Under the pieces are notes generated by a model that saw only the letters and a list, made by a program, of their open reading frames with translations, made no database searches and was not told the DNA's origin. Of a DNA stretch of 64,000 bases, positions 1 through 8,346 are shown piece after piece; position 1 is the stretch's first letter; every line of letters starts with the position of its first letter. The DNA is taken from the NCBI GenBank assembly GCA_021443545.1, contig JABUTU010000029.1, positions 1 through 64,000 on the forward strand. The letters run 5' to 3'. Source of the stretch: Marinilabiliaceae bacterium. Lineage in GTDB: Bacteria > Bacteroidota > Bacteroidia > Bacteroidales > Marinilabiliaceae. Made by a program: the position numbers and the translations under genes.

Positions 1-86
1 ATGAAACCCTCCAAAATCACAAAATTTGATTTTTGGCGAAGGAGTTTTTTCATTGCCCAATCGAAACGTATATACTTCGGGTTCAT
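1..86 (-). CDS. N-terminal fragment of an Rpn family recombination-promoting nuclease / PD-(D/E)XK nuclease family transposase; continues beyond the left edge
   Basis: Reverse strand from ATG at 86..84 reads MNPKYIRFDWAMKKLLRQKSNFVILEGF with no stop to position 1. The 'KYIRFDWAMKKLLR.KSNFVILEGF' N-terminus resembles Bacteroidetes Rpn-type proteins. Missed by the ORF track because it is truncated. Confidence 0.75.
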   Translation of the reverse strand, partial: MNPKYIRFDWAMKKLLRQKSNFVILEGF

Positions 87-159
87 AGTGGGAAATATTT
101 TATGCAAATATAAAAACAATTCACTATTAATCGTCAATTACTGCATATTTTAAGTATCT

Positions 160-447
160 CTACGAGAAGAGGTGACGGATGGCTGGCAAGGGGTGGTAGA
201 GGATCATGCGAGGACCGGACCAGCGCATGACCTGTCGTATTTGCTCACGCATCTCAGGTTTATAGCAGTGGATGGGGCATTTCTTGCAGCTGCTCTTCTT
301 GTCGCCGTATGGGCAGTGAGAGAGGCGTGCGTGGGCATAGCTGATGAGAGCCTTGCACGCTTCGCACAGCTCTTTGTTGCCCTCTTTCTTTCGGCAATAG
401 AGCCCAATCATGAGTTCGACGATGTGTTTTTCTGCTTCTATTTTCAT
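160..447 (-). CDS. Nitrous oxide-stimulated promoter family protein (YgbA-like, Cys-rich)
   Basis: 95 aa; CRKKEGNKELCEACKALISYAHARLSHCPYGDKKSSCKKCPIHCY pattern and C-terminal GPRMILYHPLPAIRHL. Confidence 0.75.
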   Translation of the reverse strand: MKIEAEKHIVELMIGLYCRKKEGNKELCEACKALISYAHARLSHCPYGDKKSSCKKCPIHCYKPEMREQIRQVMRWSGPRMILYHPLPAIRHLFS

Positions 448-462
448 GATTAGTAATAAGAA

Positions 463-1455
463 CTATTTATCCCATGGATATCTGACACCCCATTGGGCGC
501 GGAGGTCATCCATCTGTCTCATGATACGAAGAGTCTCGTTGTGAGGCATGAAAGGCGATTCTATTAGTCCCTTACTGAGAGCGTCAGCGCATGCGTAGAC
601 CTGATATTCATAGCCTGTAATCTGCTTTGGGCAGTCGAAGGAGGCAATTTTTTGGTAGTCATTACCGACGATATCGATGTGGTTAGGGTTGTTGATATTA
701 TCGACAATGATATGACCCTTATCGCCTGATATAATACCTTGGCGGTCGCTCTTGACGAGGTTGGAAGAGGACAGGACAGCCTGTCGGTTGTTGCTGTAGT
801 TAAGGACGATAGTATTTGATGCGTCAACGCCCGTATCGGTCAGAATAGCCGTTGAGACCGAAGAGACGATATCTGTTCCGAAAATCATAGCTGCGAAGTT
901 GAGAGTATAGACGCCCAAATCGAGCAGAGCACCGCCAGCCAAGTCGGGGCGGTGCATACGTGGTTTGCTGATATTCGGGTAGCAGAGGTTGGCAGTCAGC
1001 ATCTTAGGTGTTCCGATTATACCGCTATTGACGTGATTAACAATCTCTTGCGAGAAAGGCATATAACGAGTCCATATAGCCTCAGTCACGAAAACCTTAT
1101 GTTGGTGAGCGTATGAGAGGATCTCCTCAGTCTGCCATGCGCAGGCGGTGAAAGCCTTTTCGCAGAGGACAGCCTTTTCGTGTTGCATCGCCATCATGAC
1201 GTTATTGAAGTGTTCCGAGTGGGGAGTGGCCACGTAGATGAGGTCGACCTCCTTGTCGGAAGCCAATTCGTCGTAGCTTCCGAAAGCCTTAGGTATATTC
1301 CATTGCGTTGCGAAGAGACGAGCCTTATCGAGCGAGCGCGATGCGACGGCGAAGAGCTGAATACCCCGTTCTTCATCCATGCCGCTGATGGTACGCGCCA
1401 TCTTTTCAGCAATCCAACCAGTGCCGAGAATACCGATTCTGAGAACTTTAGTCAT
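463..1455 (-). CDS. Gfo/Idh/MocA family oxidoreductase
   Basis: N-terminal Rossmann GILGTGWIAEKMA, then VDLIYVATPHSEHFNNVMMAMQHEKAVLCEKAFT. Confidence 0.9.
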   Translation of the reverse strand: MTKVLRIGILGTGWIAEKMARTISGMDEERGIQLFAVASRSLDKARLFATQWNIPKAFGSYDELASDKEVDLIYVATPHSEHFNNVMMAMQHEKAVLCEKAFTACAWQTEEILSYAHQHKVFVTEAIWTRYMPFSQEIVNHVNSGIIGTPKMLTANLCYPNISKPRMHRPDLAGGALLDLGVYTLNFAAMIFGTDIVSSVSTAILTDTGVDASNTIVLNYSNNRQAVLSSSNLVKSDRQGIISGDKGHIIVDNINNPNHIDIVGNDYQKIASFDCPKQITGYEYQVYACADALSKGLIESPFMPHNETLRIMRQMDDLRAQWGVRYPWDK

Positions 1456-1761
1456 GGTGATGAATATTTTGATTTATGTAATGGTCCGTTATCGTTATCT
1501 TCTGTATCTCCTCTTTCTCTTTCTTGTATTGGTTTGAACGAGAGATGAGGAAATCTATACTCTTTTTTTTAGATTGTCAAAGATACTTAAAATCTGAAAA
1601 TGGTGAGAAATAAAACCATAAAAGCATAACGCGGGTTTTACTTTTATCGTTCATCGAGTTGTTCCAGATATTTTTTTCACAGACAACAATATAAATAGGT
1701 CTGTGTGGTTTTGTTATTTTGCTTTTTGTAGTAATTTTACAACTCAAAATCATATTTTCTA

Positions 1762-2703
1762 TTGATGAGACACATCAAGATCAGACAACTGACAGTATAT
1801 ATTTTTTTGTCGTTATTAACCACCCTTATGACGGCCCAGGAGCGGGATATACCGCGGGTCGATTCGGTTCGTATCGTGCTTGATTCGCTTCGTTGTGAAG
1901 GGGCCTATCTGCATGCCATTGCATATGCTGTTCCCTATGCAGTTGAGGATAAGTCGACGGGGGAGGTTGTCATGAAGAATCAGAAATTGCTCTATCAGTG
2001 GTATATGTCGGACACGCTTGCCCTGTCGTCGAACTATCCGGAGGCGGAGCTTGGGGCACCGTATGACACCACTTTTATCAAGCTTGTTGTGACCAATCAG
2101 GATGAACAGACGGCGGTGGATGAGGTCAGAGTTCCTTCGTATGGTGTCAGAGCCAGTTTCACGCTTCAAGTGCGTGAGCGGGAGTGGCCGCATGAGATAA
2201 CGAAGGGCGATGCCTTGTCGGCGCCTGCCAATGTTGAGTTTAGCAATACCTCGCGAGGCCAATATACGGTCAGTGAGTGGGCGATGGGCAGTGCCACGCG
2301 GCTCTTCGACAAAGATCCGGTCTATCAGTTTCAGGAGACTGGCGACTATGTCATATCGTTGAAGGTGACGAATGAGGTGAGTGGTTGCTGGAGTGTCGAC
2401 TCGACGCATACGGTCAAGGTGACCGATTCGGATATAGATTTTCCAGATGTCTTTACGCCCAATGGCGATGGAGTAAACGATGAGTTCAGACCAGCCTATA
2501 AGTCGATAAAGAACTATAAGCTAACCGTATATAACCGTTGGGGACGGCGCATCTATACATCGACTAACTTAGAGACGGGATGGGATGGAAAAGATGGAGG
2601 CACGAAGGCAGCGGAGGGCGTATATATGTACATCTGTGAAGCAGATGGTTACGACAAGGGAGTTCATTTTGTCAAGAAGGGAAGTGTCACGCTGATGAGG
2701 TAG
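1762..2703 (+). CDS. PKD-like domain protein with gliding-motility-type (CHU_C) C-terminal domain
   Basis: Signal peptide; C-terminal FPDVFTPNGDGVNDEFRPAYKSIKNYKLTVYNRWGRRIYTSTNLETGWDGKDGG..AEGVYMYI is CHU_C. ATG at 1765 is the likely start. Confidence 0.85.
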   Translation: MMRHIKIRQLTVYIFLSLLTTLMTAQERDIPRVDSVRIVLDSLRCEGAYLHAIAYAVPYAVEDKSTGEVVMKNQKLLYQWYMSDTLALSSNYPEAELGAPYDTTFIKLVVTNQDEQTAVDEVRVPSYGVRASFTLQVREREWPHEITKGDALSAPANVEFSNTSRGQYTVSEWAMGSATRLFDKDPVYQFQETGDYVISLKVTNEVSGCWSVDSTHTVKVTDSDIDFPDVFTPNGDGVNDEFRPAYKSIKNYKLTVYNRWGRRIYTSTNLETGWDGKDGGTKAAEGVYMYICEADGYDKGVHFVKKGSVTLMR

Positions 2704-2741
2704 AGAGGAAAAGGGTTGAGGACAAATAAAAAGCAAAGAAG

Positions 2742-5048
2742 GTGGCAGAGGAATCAGTCAATATCGAGATACAGCAGCAGGAGGAAGATATAGCGCGCAA
2801 GAAACTTCTTGACCTGATAGTGGAGTGTCCACGTCTGCATAAGGATGAAGAGAGTGTTCAGATGATACGCAGAGCCTTTGAGCTTGCCAACGATGCGCAC
2901 AGAGGCATGCGACGTAAGTCGGGCGAGCTCTACATATTTCATCCCATAGCTGTTTCGAGGATTGTTGCTGTCGAGGAGGGGCTTGGAGCCACGAGTGTTG
3001 CGGCAGCGCTTCTGCACGATGTTGTTGAGGATACGGATATTAATCTGACCGACTTAGAGTCGCTTTTTGGTCCGAAGGTAGCGAGCATTGTAGATGGTCT
3101 CACAAAGTTAGAGGGAGTCTTTGACCAGACAGCGTCGTTGCAGGCCGAGAACTTCCGCAAGCTCCTTGTCTCGATGATTGAGGATGTGCGAGTGATCCTC
3201 ATCAAGTTGGCTGACCGACTGCATAATATGCGAACCCTCGATTCGATGCCAGAGCATAAGCGCTATCGTATTGCAGCTGAGACGCTATATATCTATGCGC
3301 CTATAGCCCACCGATTAGGACTCTACGCCATCAAGACCGAGTTGGAGGATCTGAGTCTCAAGTATGAGCATCCACAGGTATACAAGATGCTGTCGGACAA
3401 GCTTAAGTTCAACCAAGGCAATTACAAGACAATCATAGATAATGTTGCGAATCCCATCATAGAGCGATTGGATGCGATAGGGCTTAAGTATACTATTTCG
3501 TCGCGACCGAAATCTATCTATTCGATATGGCGAAAGATGCAAAACAAGAATGTGCCATTCGAGGAGATATACGATATACTTGCAATGCGCATTGTTTTTG
3601 AGCCGCAGGATCGGCTCTCGGAGAAGACGCAATGCTGGGGAATCTATTCAATCATAACCGACCTGTATAGGACCAATCCCGACCGTCTGCGAGACTGGGT
3701 TTCATCGCCTAAGGCCAATGGCTATGAGGCTTTGCACACGACCATAATGAGTCCGAGTGGTCGTTGGGTCGAGGTTCAGATACGCTCGAAGCGCATGGAT
3801 GAGGTCGCGGAGCGCGGACTTGCAGCCCACTGGAAGTATAAGGAGGAGGGCAAAGAAGAGGGAGAAGAGGAGCAGAAGGAGAGTGAAGTAGACAAGTGGA
3901 TTTCGAGTGTGAGAACCATGTTGGAGTCGGTCGACTCCAACTCGCTTGAGTTCCTTGATGCCTTCAAGCTCAACCTCTTTGCGTCGGAGATAATGATATT
4001 CACGCCGAAGGGCGAGATGAAGGTAATGCCAGTTGGGTCGACAGCCCTTGACTTTGCCTTTGAGATACACAGCAAATTAGGATATCACTGCATAGGAGCC
4101 AAGGTCAACTATAAGCTTGAGCCACTCAGTCATGAGCTGAAGAGTGGCGACCAGGTGGAGATCATCACCTCCGACAAGCAGCAACCCAAATATGAGTGGC
4201 TTGACTTTGTCACGACGGCAAAGGCCAAGACCTGCATACGCGAGAGGTTCCGAGAGGAGCGACGTATGTATGAGGAGAAGGGCGAGCAGATGGTGAACGA
4301 CGAGTTGCAGCCGCGTATGCTGACCCTTAATGCCCGAATCCTGCGCAAGATGCTCCACAGCTATCATGTCTCGACGAAGGAAGAACTTATGTATCAGATA
4401 GGCAAGGGACAGATATCTCTTGATAACTTCGATAAGGTCTTGACGCAGAAATCGACGAATAAGTGGATTAAGATATGGAAGCTCTCGTTGGGCAAAGTGC
4501 AGCAGAAGAATCAGTATGACTTTGAGGATTATGATGAGGATGATGTGATGCCGACGCCGGTCAGGGTGACCCCGATGCCAGAGAGCAAGAATGTGGTGCT
4601 CAGCGATGAGGAGACGCCGAATTACACTATAGCGCCGTGTTGCACACCGATACCGGGAGATGATGTCGTGGCCTTTGTTGAGGATAATGGAACGATGATG
4701 CTCCATGCCCGTCAGTGTCCGCAAGCAGTCAAACTCATGGCGTCGAAGGGCAACCGCATCATATCAGCCCAATGGGAGTCGCATAAGGTGCTCTCGTACT
4801 TGGTTGTCATTGAGATAACGGGAATAGACCGACAGGGAATAGTGAGTGAGATAACCAAGATAGTCTCCTTTGAGCAGAATGTCAAGATGCGGTCGGTACA
4901 TTTCGAGGGGCACGATGGAGTCTTCTCAGGCAGCATATATGTCTATGTCTATAATACCGATGACCTAAAAGCCCTTGTCGGCAAAATCTCTAAAGTCAAG
5001 GGCGTCCACACCGTCAAGCGCAAAGAGAAGAGCACGAACGATGTGTAG
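2742..5048 (+). CDS. Bifunctional (p)ppGpp synthetase/hydrolase, RelA/SpoT family
   Basis: HD domain (LLHDVVEDTD), synthetase, TGS and ACT domains in 768 aa. Confidence 0.95.
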   Translation: MAEESVNIEIQQQEEDIARKKLLDLIVECPRLHKDEESVQMIRRAFELANDAHRGMRRKSGELYIFHPIAVSRIVAVEEGLGATSVAAALLHDVVEDTDINLTDLESLFGPKVASIVDGLTKLEGVFDQTASLQAENFRKLLVSMIEDVRVILIKLADRLHNMRTLDSMPEHKRYRIAAETLYIYAPIAHRLGLYAIKTELEDLSLKYEHPQVYKMLSDKLKFNQGNYKTIIDNVANPIIERLDAIGLKYTISSRPKSIYSIWRKMQNKNVPFEEIYDILAMRIVFEPQDRLSEKTQCWGIYSIITDLYRTNPDRLRDWVSSPKANGYEALHTTIMSPSGRWVEVQIRSKRMDEVAERGLAAHWKYKEEGKEEGEEEQKESEVDKWISSVRTMLESVDSNSLEFLDAFKLNLFASEIMIFTPKGEMKVMPVGSTALDFAFEIHSKLGYHCIGAKVNYKLEPLSHELKSGDQVEIITSDKQQPKYEWLDFVTTAKAKTCIRERFREERRMYEEKGEQMVNDELQPRMLTLNARILRKMLHSYHVSTKEELMYQIGKGQISLDNFDKVLTQKSTNKWIKIWKLSLGKVQQKNQYDFEDYDEDDVMPTPVRVTPMPESKNVVLSDEETPNYTIAPCCTPIPGDDVVAFVEDNGTMMLHARQCPQAVKLMASKGNRIISAQWESHKVLSYLVVIEITGIDRQGIVSEITKIVSFEQNVKMRSVHFEGHDGVFSGSIYVYVYNTDDLKALVGKISKVKGVHTVKRKEKSTNDV

Positions 5049-5179
5049 GGTAAATGAAAAGCGCAATGCAACAATGAACGAATCAGTTATCTATAACATA
5101 TGCATAAAGAATGCTGATATTGTATATTAAAAGACGAGGAAACAACGAATAAGTTTGGAAAACATCAGACAGTGTCACG

Positions 5180-6697
5180 ATGAATAATAAAGAGTTTATA
5201 GAGCTTTGCAATTGTGGGGAGACGAGCCGTGTGCAATTCAAGCAAGAGTTTACTTCTCAAGTGAAAATAGCACAAGAGATGGTGGCATTTGCAAATAGCC
5301 ATGGTGGCGTGATATTGTTTGGTGTAGAAGATAAAAAGGGTACGCTTGTTGGTCTTACCTATCATCAGCTACAACAGATAAGCCATGAATTAGGAAACAC
5401 CGCCAGTGAGCAAGTTAAGCCTATTATATACATTGAGACAGAGGTAGTTAGGGTAGAAGAAGAGTATTTCCTTGTTTGTCATATAGAAGAAGGTCGTAAT
5501 AAGCCTTACAAAACCAATAATGGCGAGATTTGGGTGAAACAAGGTGCAGATAAAAGAAGAGTTACTGAAAATAGCGAGATACTATCCTTATTTCAAGATT
5601 CTGGAAATTATCATGCCGAGGAGCAAAGAGTTTCAGGCTCGTCTGTTAGTGACCTTGAAATTGCCTACCTGCGCGAATATTTTCAAAGTGTTTATGGCAA
5701 GGCAATTGAGGACTTTAACCAGCCACTTGAAGTGATGTTGAGAAGTATAGGCGTGATAGCATCTAATGGTGAAATGACACGAGCTGGCAATCTCTTTTTT
5801 GGTAAAAAGCCGCAACAATATGAACACTCATTCAAGATAAAGGCTGTGGCTTTTGTTGGCAGCAGTATAGGTGGAAAGGAATATATAGATAGTCGTGACA
5901 TAGTTGGCACGTTGCCCATGATGTTTCGGGATGGTATGGCTTTCCTAAGGTCTATGCTTCGTCATAAGCAAAATGGTCAAAATTTCAACAGCGTAGGTGT
6001 GCTTGAAATTCCAGATGTAGTGTTGGAAGAACTTCTTCAAAATGCCTTGATACATATTGACCTATTGCATCCTGCAGCTGTCCGAGTGCTTGTATTTGAG
6101 AATAGAATTGAAATTATTAATCCTGGTAGATTATATGGAGGATTGAGGGTTCAAGATATAATGCTTGGCGCATCAAAGCAGCGAAATCCGTTGATGGCAG
6201 ACTTTGCTGAGAGAACAATGATATATCGTGGGCTTGGTTCTGGCATTGTACGAGTTATGAGGGAGAATGTCCAAATTGATTTTATAAATGAGGAAGAGGC
6301 TAATCAGTTCAGAGTAATCATTTGGCGAACAAGACAAAAGGAGTCGTTTGATTTGTCGACCATTGAAGTTGCAACCCAAGATGTTGAAAAGATTGCAAGC
6401 TTGAACGAAAAGGTTGCAAGTCATGATGAAAAGATTGCAAGTTTGGACAATAAGGTTTCAAGCTTGGACGAAAAGGTTGCAACTCATAAAAAAATGTCCA
6501 TTAATGAGTTAAAGAATTTGATTATAAATATCTGTACTGACTGGGTTGAATTAGCCGTCATCGCAAAAAAGTCAGGGCGTACATATTCTTACTTGAGAAA
6601 TAAAATCATTCCAAAGATGCTGAAAGACAAGGATATTGAAATGATGTACCCAGATGCTCCGAATCATCCTAAACAGCGGTATAAGAGAATTAGATGA
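5180..6697 (+). CDS. AlbA_2/Schlafen-type ATP-binding protein (putative transcriptional regulator/helicase-like)
   Basis: N-terminal ETSRVQFKQEF...MVAFANSHGGVILFGVEDKKG; central HATPase-like region (LEELLQNALIHIDLLHPAAVRVLVFENRIEIINPGRL); heptad repeat; C-terminal HTH-like region. Confidence 0.85.
   Translation: MNNKEFIELCNCGETSRVQFKQEFTSQVKIAQEMVAFANSHGGVILFGVEDKKGTLVGLTYHQLQQISHELGNTASEQVKPIIYIETEVVRVEEEYFLVCHIEEGRNKPYKTNNGEIWVKQGADKRRVTENSEILSLFQDSGNYHAEEQRVSGSSVSDLEIAYLREYFQSVYGKAIEDFNQPLEVMLRSIGVIASNGEMTRAGNLFFGKKPQQYEHSFKIKAVAFVGSSIGGKEYIDSRDIVGTLPMMFRDGMAFLRSMLRHKQNGQNFNSVGVLEIPDVVLEELLQNALIHIDLLHPAAVRVLVFENRIEIINPGRLYGGLRVQDIMLGASKQRNPLMADFAERTMIYRGLGSGIVRVMRENVQIDFINEEEANQFRVIIWRTRQKESFDLSTIEVATQDVEKIASLNEKVASHDEKIASLDNKVSSLDEKVATHKKMSINELKNLIINICTDWVELAVIAKKSGRTYSYLRNKIIPKMLKDKDIEMMYPDAPNHPKQRYKRIR
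6386..6490 (+). repeat. Five in-frame 21-bp tandem units encoding coiled-coil heptads
   Basis: Units at 6386, 6407, 6428, 6449 and 6470 encode EKIASLN/EKVASHD/EKIASLD/NKVSSLD/EKVATHK. Confidence 0.9.
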
Positions 6698-6827
6698 AGG
6701 CTGGTAGTGAGTGATTTATAAGCGAGTAAAGACTTATTGGACACTACCGAACGGTGGCTGATTTTCAAAGCTATTAGGAGTCCGAGCATACATACAGAAA
6801 ACGTTCTGTCAAAATCGCATTGTTGGT

Positions 6828-8057
6828 ATGAATCTTGTTAGCTATTGTGTAATAAATATGAGATTCATGCATAAAGAAAACCAAAACACAATAGTAGGGT
6901 ACTTCGATAATGGGAGTGGAGTCCAAACAGCAATGTTTGTAACTAATATCAGTAAAGAGGTTGTAAAAAATATGAATTTTGACGACCTAAAGGCTTATTA
7001 CGAGAAATGCCTCAATGATGAAGAGAAACTCAAAATCTTATGCTTAAATAATTACAAGCGTATGCGATTAGACTATCATAAAGATGATACTGAAGCAGAC
7101 AAAGAAGAGTTATTAAAAGTAATTCAGAACAATGCAGATCAAATTTTTAAAAGGGAAAGAACTAATACATTGTCACTGATTCATAGAACGTTAGAAGAGT
7201 TGGAGGAATGTCTTTTTCCTATATCAGAACGGCAAGAGTTGGTAACTGCATTTTTAGAACCAAACATGGAGCAAATGGTAAATTGCAAATCTGCAACGGC
7301 AGATGGTCGTATCTTATGGATTCAAGACAATATACCTGATGACGTATTTATTGATATATACTATATACTTGCAGACGAAATATGTGGTAGGTTTCAACTT
7401 AACCAACTGGGAGGAAAATATAGAGAAGGATTGTTCCATTGTTTGCAGTTTTTAGATTATAAATACCATTTTAGTGATTTTAGTAATCAATACCCAAATG
7501 AAAGTCCAGAGTTTATTGAAAGGTGCAAAAGAACAACAATTTTGGACTTGGTGACAGGACGTGACAATGCATATTTTGATGTTGATGGGCGACACTATAT
7601 CTGTAAGGCATTTATGGAGAAAGGGTGTAAGTTTCGAATAGAGATAGAAGAGGTGGAATACATTTGGAATATGTCGAACGGAGGTAAAAATGATTTTGTC
7701 ATAGAAAGAGACAAACGTAAATTATATTCCACAGATATTAGAAATGGATATTTAGTCGAATTGTCATCAAAACAGATGGCAATTTATACATACATATATG
7801 ATAATGATAATGTGGCATTGGATGACATGTATAAGGATATGGATAACTTTAAAAATAATTACTTGTACAAACAAGATACTGATAGTAAAATAGAGAAATA
7901 TAATTTACCCGAATTTAAGAGAGATATAAAAAAACGAGTAAGTGAAATTAATCAAAAAGTAAACGAAAAATTGGGTAAGGCATATACCATCCTTGTATAT
8001 AATGAACAGTGTTACATACCAATCGGTAGAGATGAAAGGTTAGAACAAAAACTTTAA
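6828..8057 (+). CDS. Hypothetical protein, 409 aa, unknown family; C-terminal part possibly winged-helix-like
   Basis: Long ORF in an AT-rich islet; C-terminus LSSKQMAIYTYIYDNDNVALDDMYKDM...EFKRDIKKRVSEINQKVNEKLGKAYTILVYNEQCYIPI. Start could also be one of the later Met codons. Confidence 0.75.
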   Translation: MNLVSYCVINMRFMHKENQNTIVGYFDNGSGVQTAMFVTNISKEVVKNMNFDDLKAYYEKCLNDEEKLKILCLNNYKRMRLDYHKDDTEADKEELLKVIQNNADQIFKRERTNTLSLIHRTLEELEECLFPISERQELVTAFLEPNMEQMVNCKSATADGRILWIQDNIPDDVFIDIYYILADEICGRFQLNQLGGKYREGLFHCLQFLDYKYHFSDFSNQYPNESPEFIERCKRTTILDLVTGRDNAYFDVDGRHYICKAFMEKGCKFRIEIEEVEYIWNMSNGGKNDFVIERDKRKLYSTDIRNGYLVELSSKQMAIYTYIYDNDNVALDDMYKDMDNFKNNYLYKQDTDSKIEKYNLPEFKRDIKKRVSEINQKVNEKLGKAYTILVYNEQCYIPIGRDERLEQKL

Positions 8058-8171
8058 CATTCACGGACGTCCTAAACGGCAATTTGAAAAATTTGTTTGT
8101 AGAAATTCGCATCTGAAAGCAGAACATAGGTAGCTGCTTTGTATTGATGTTTAATACTTAAACCATTTACA

Positions 8172-8264
8172 ATGTCAAAAGGTTCAAGTAATAATGGAGG
8201 TTGGCCGTCAACGACAGGCAAGCCATCTGGTGGAGGCCGAGATAATAATCCGCCAAAGAGATAA
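8172..8264 (+). CDS. 30-aa Gly/Pro/Asn-rich microprotein (MSKGSSNNGGWPSTTGKPSGGGRDNNPPKR)
   Basis: ATG to TAA read directly; below the ORF-track cutoff; co-directional with and about 115 bp downstream of the 409-aa ORF; low-complexity but highly patterned. Confidence 0.6.
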   Translation: MSKGSSNNGGWPSTTGKPSGGGRDNNPPKR

Positions 8265-8290
8265 GTTACAAATCTCAACAAAAATTCAAA

Positions 8291-8326
8291 GAGGGTGCCA
8301 GATAACCGACGTTATGGGGCACCCTC
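8291..8326 (-). terminator. Two-part hairpin between convergent genes, probable terminator for the pectate lyase gene
   Basis: GAGGGTGCC-ag-ATAAC-cgac-GTTAT-gg-GGCACCCTC; the minus strand continues TTTGAATTTTTG. Confidence 0.65.
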
Positions 8327-8346
8327 GAATCATCTATGGGAAATGA

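Noticed and set aside
172-453. 93-aa plus-strand ORF opposite the YgbA-like gene
   Set aside because: Antisense to a Cys-patterned conserved small protein.
1678-1705. CACAGAC...GTCTGTG inverted repeat upstream of the CHU_C gene
   Set aside because: Only 7 bp arms with a 14-nt AT-rich loop; too weak alone to call an operator or terminator.
4077-4724. 215-aa minus-strand ORF within relA/spoT
   Set aside because: Antisense shadow of a well-supported gene.
6386-6490. Tandem repeats considered as a CRISPR array
   Set aside because: Units are contiguous 21-bp in-frame coding repeats without spacers.
8072-8281. 69-aa minus-strand ORF over the microprotein region
   Set aside because: Its sequence is the antisense of the patterned 30-aa plus-strand ORF. 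It has no start context or family resemblance, and the plus-strand reading is better supported.
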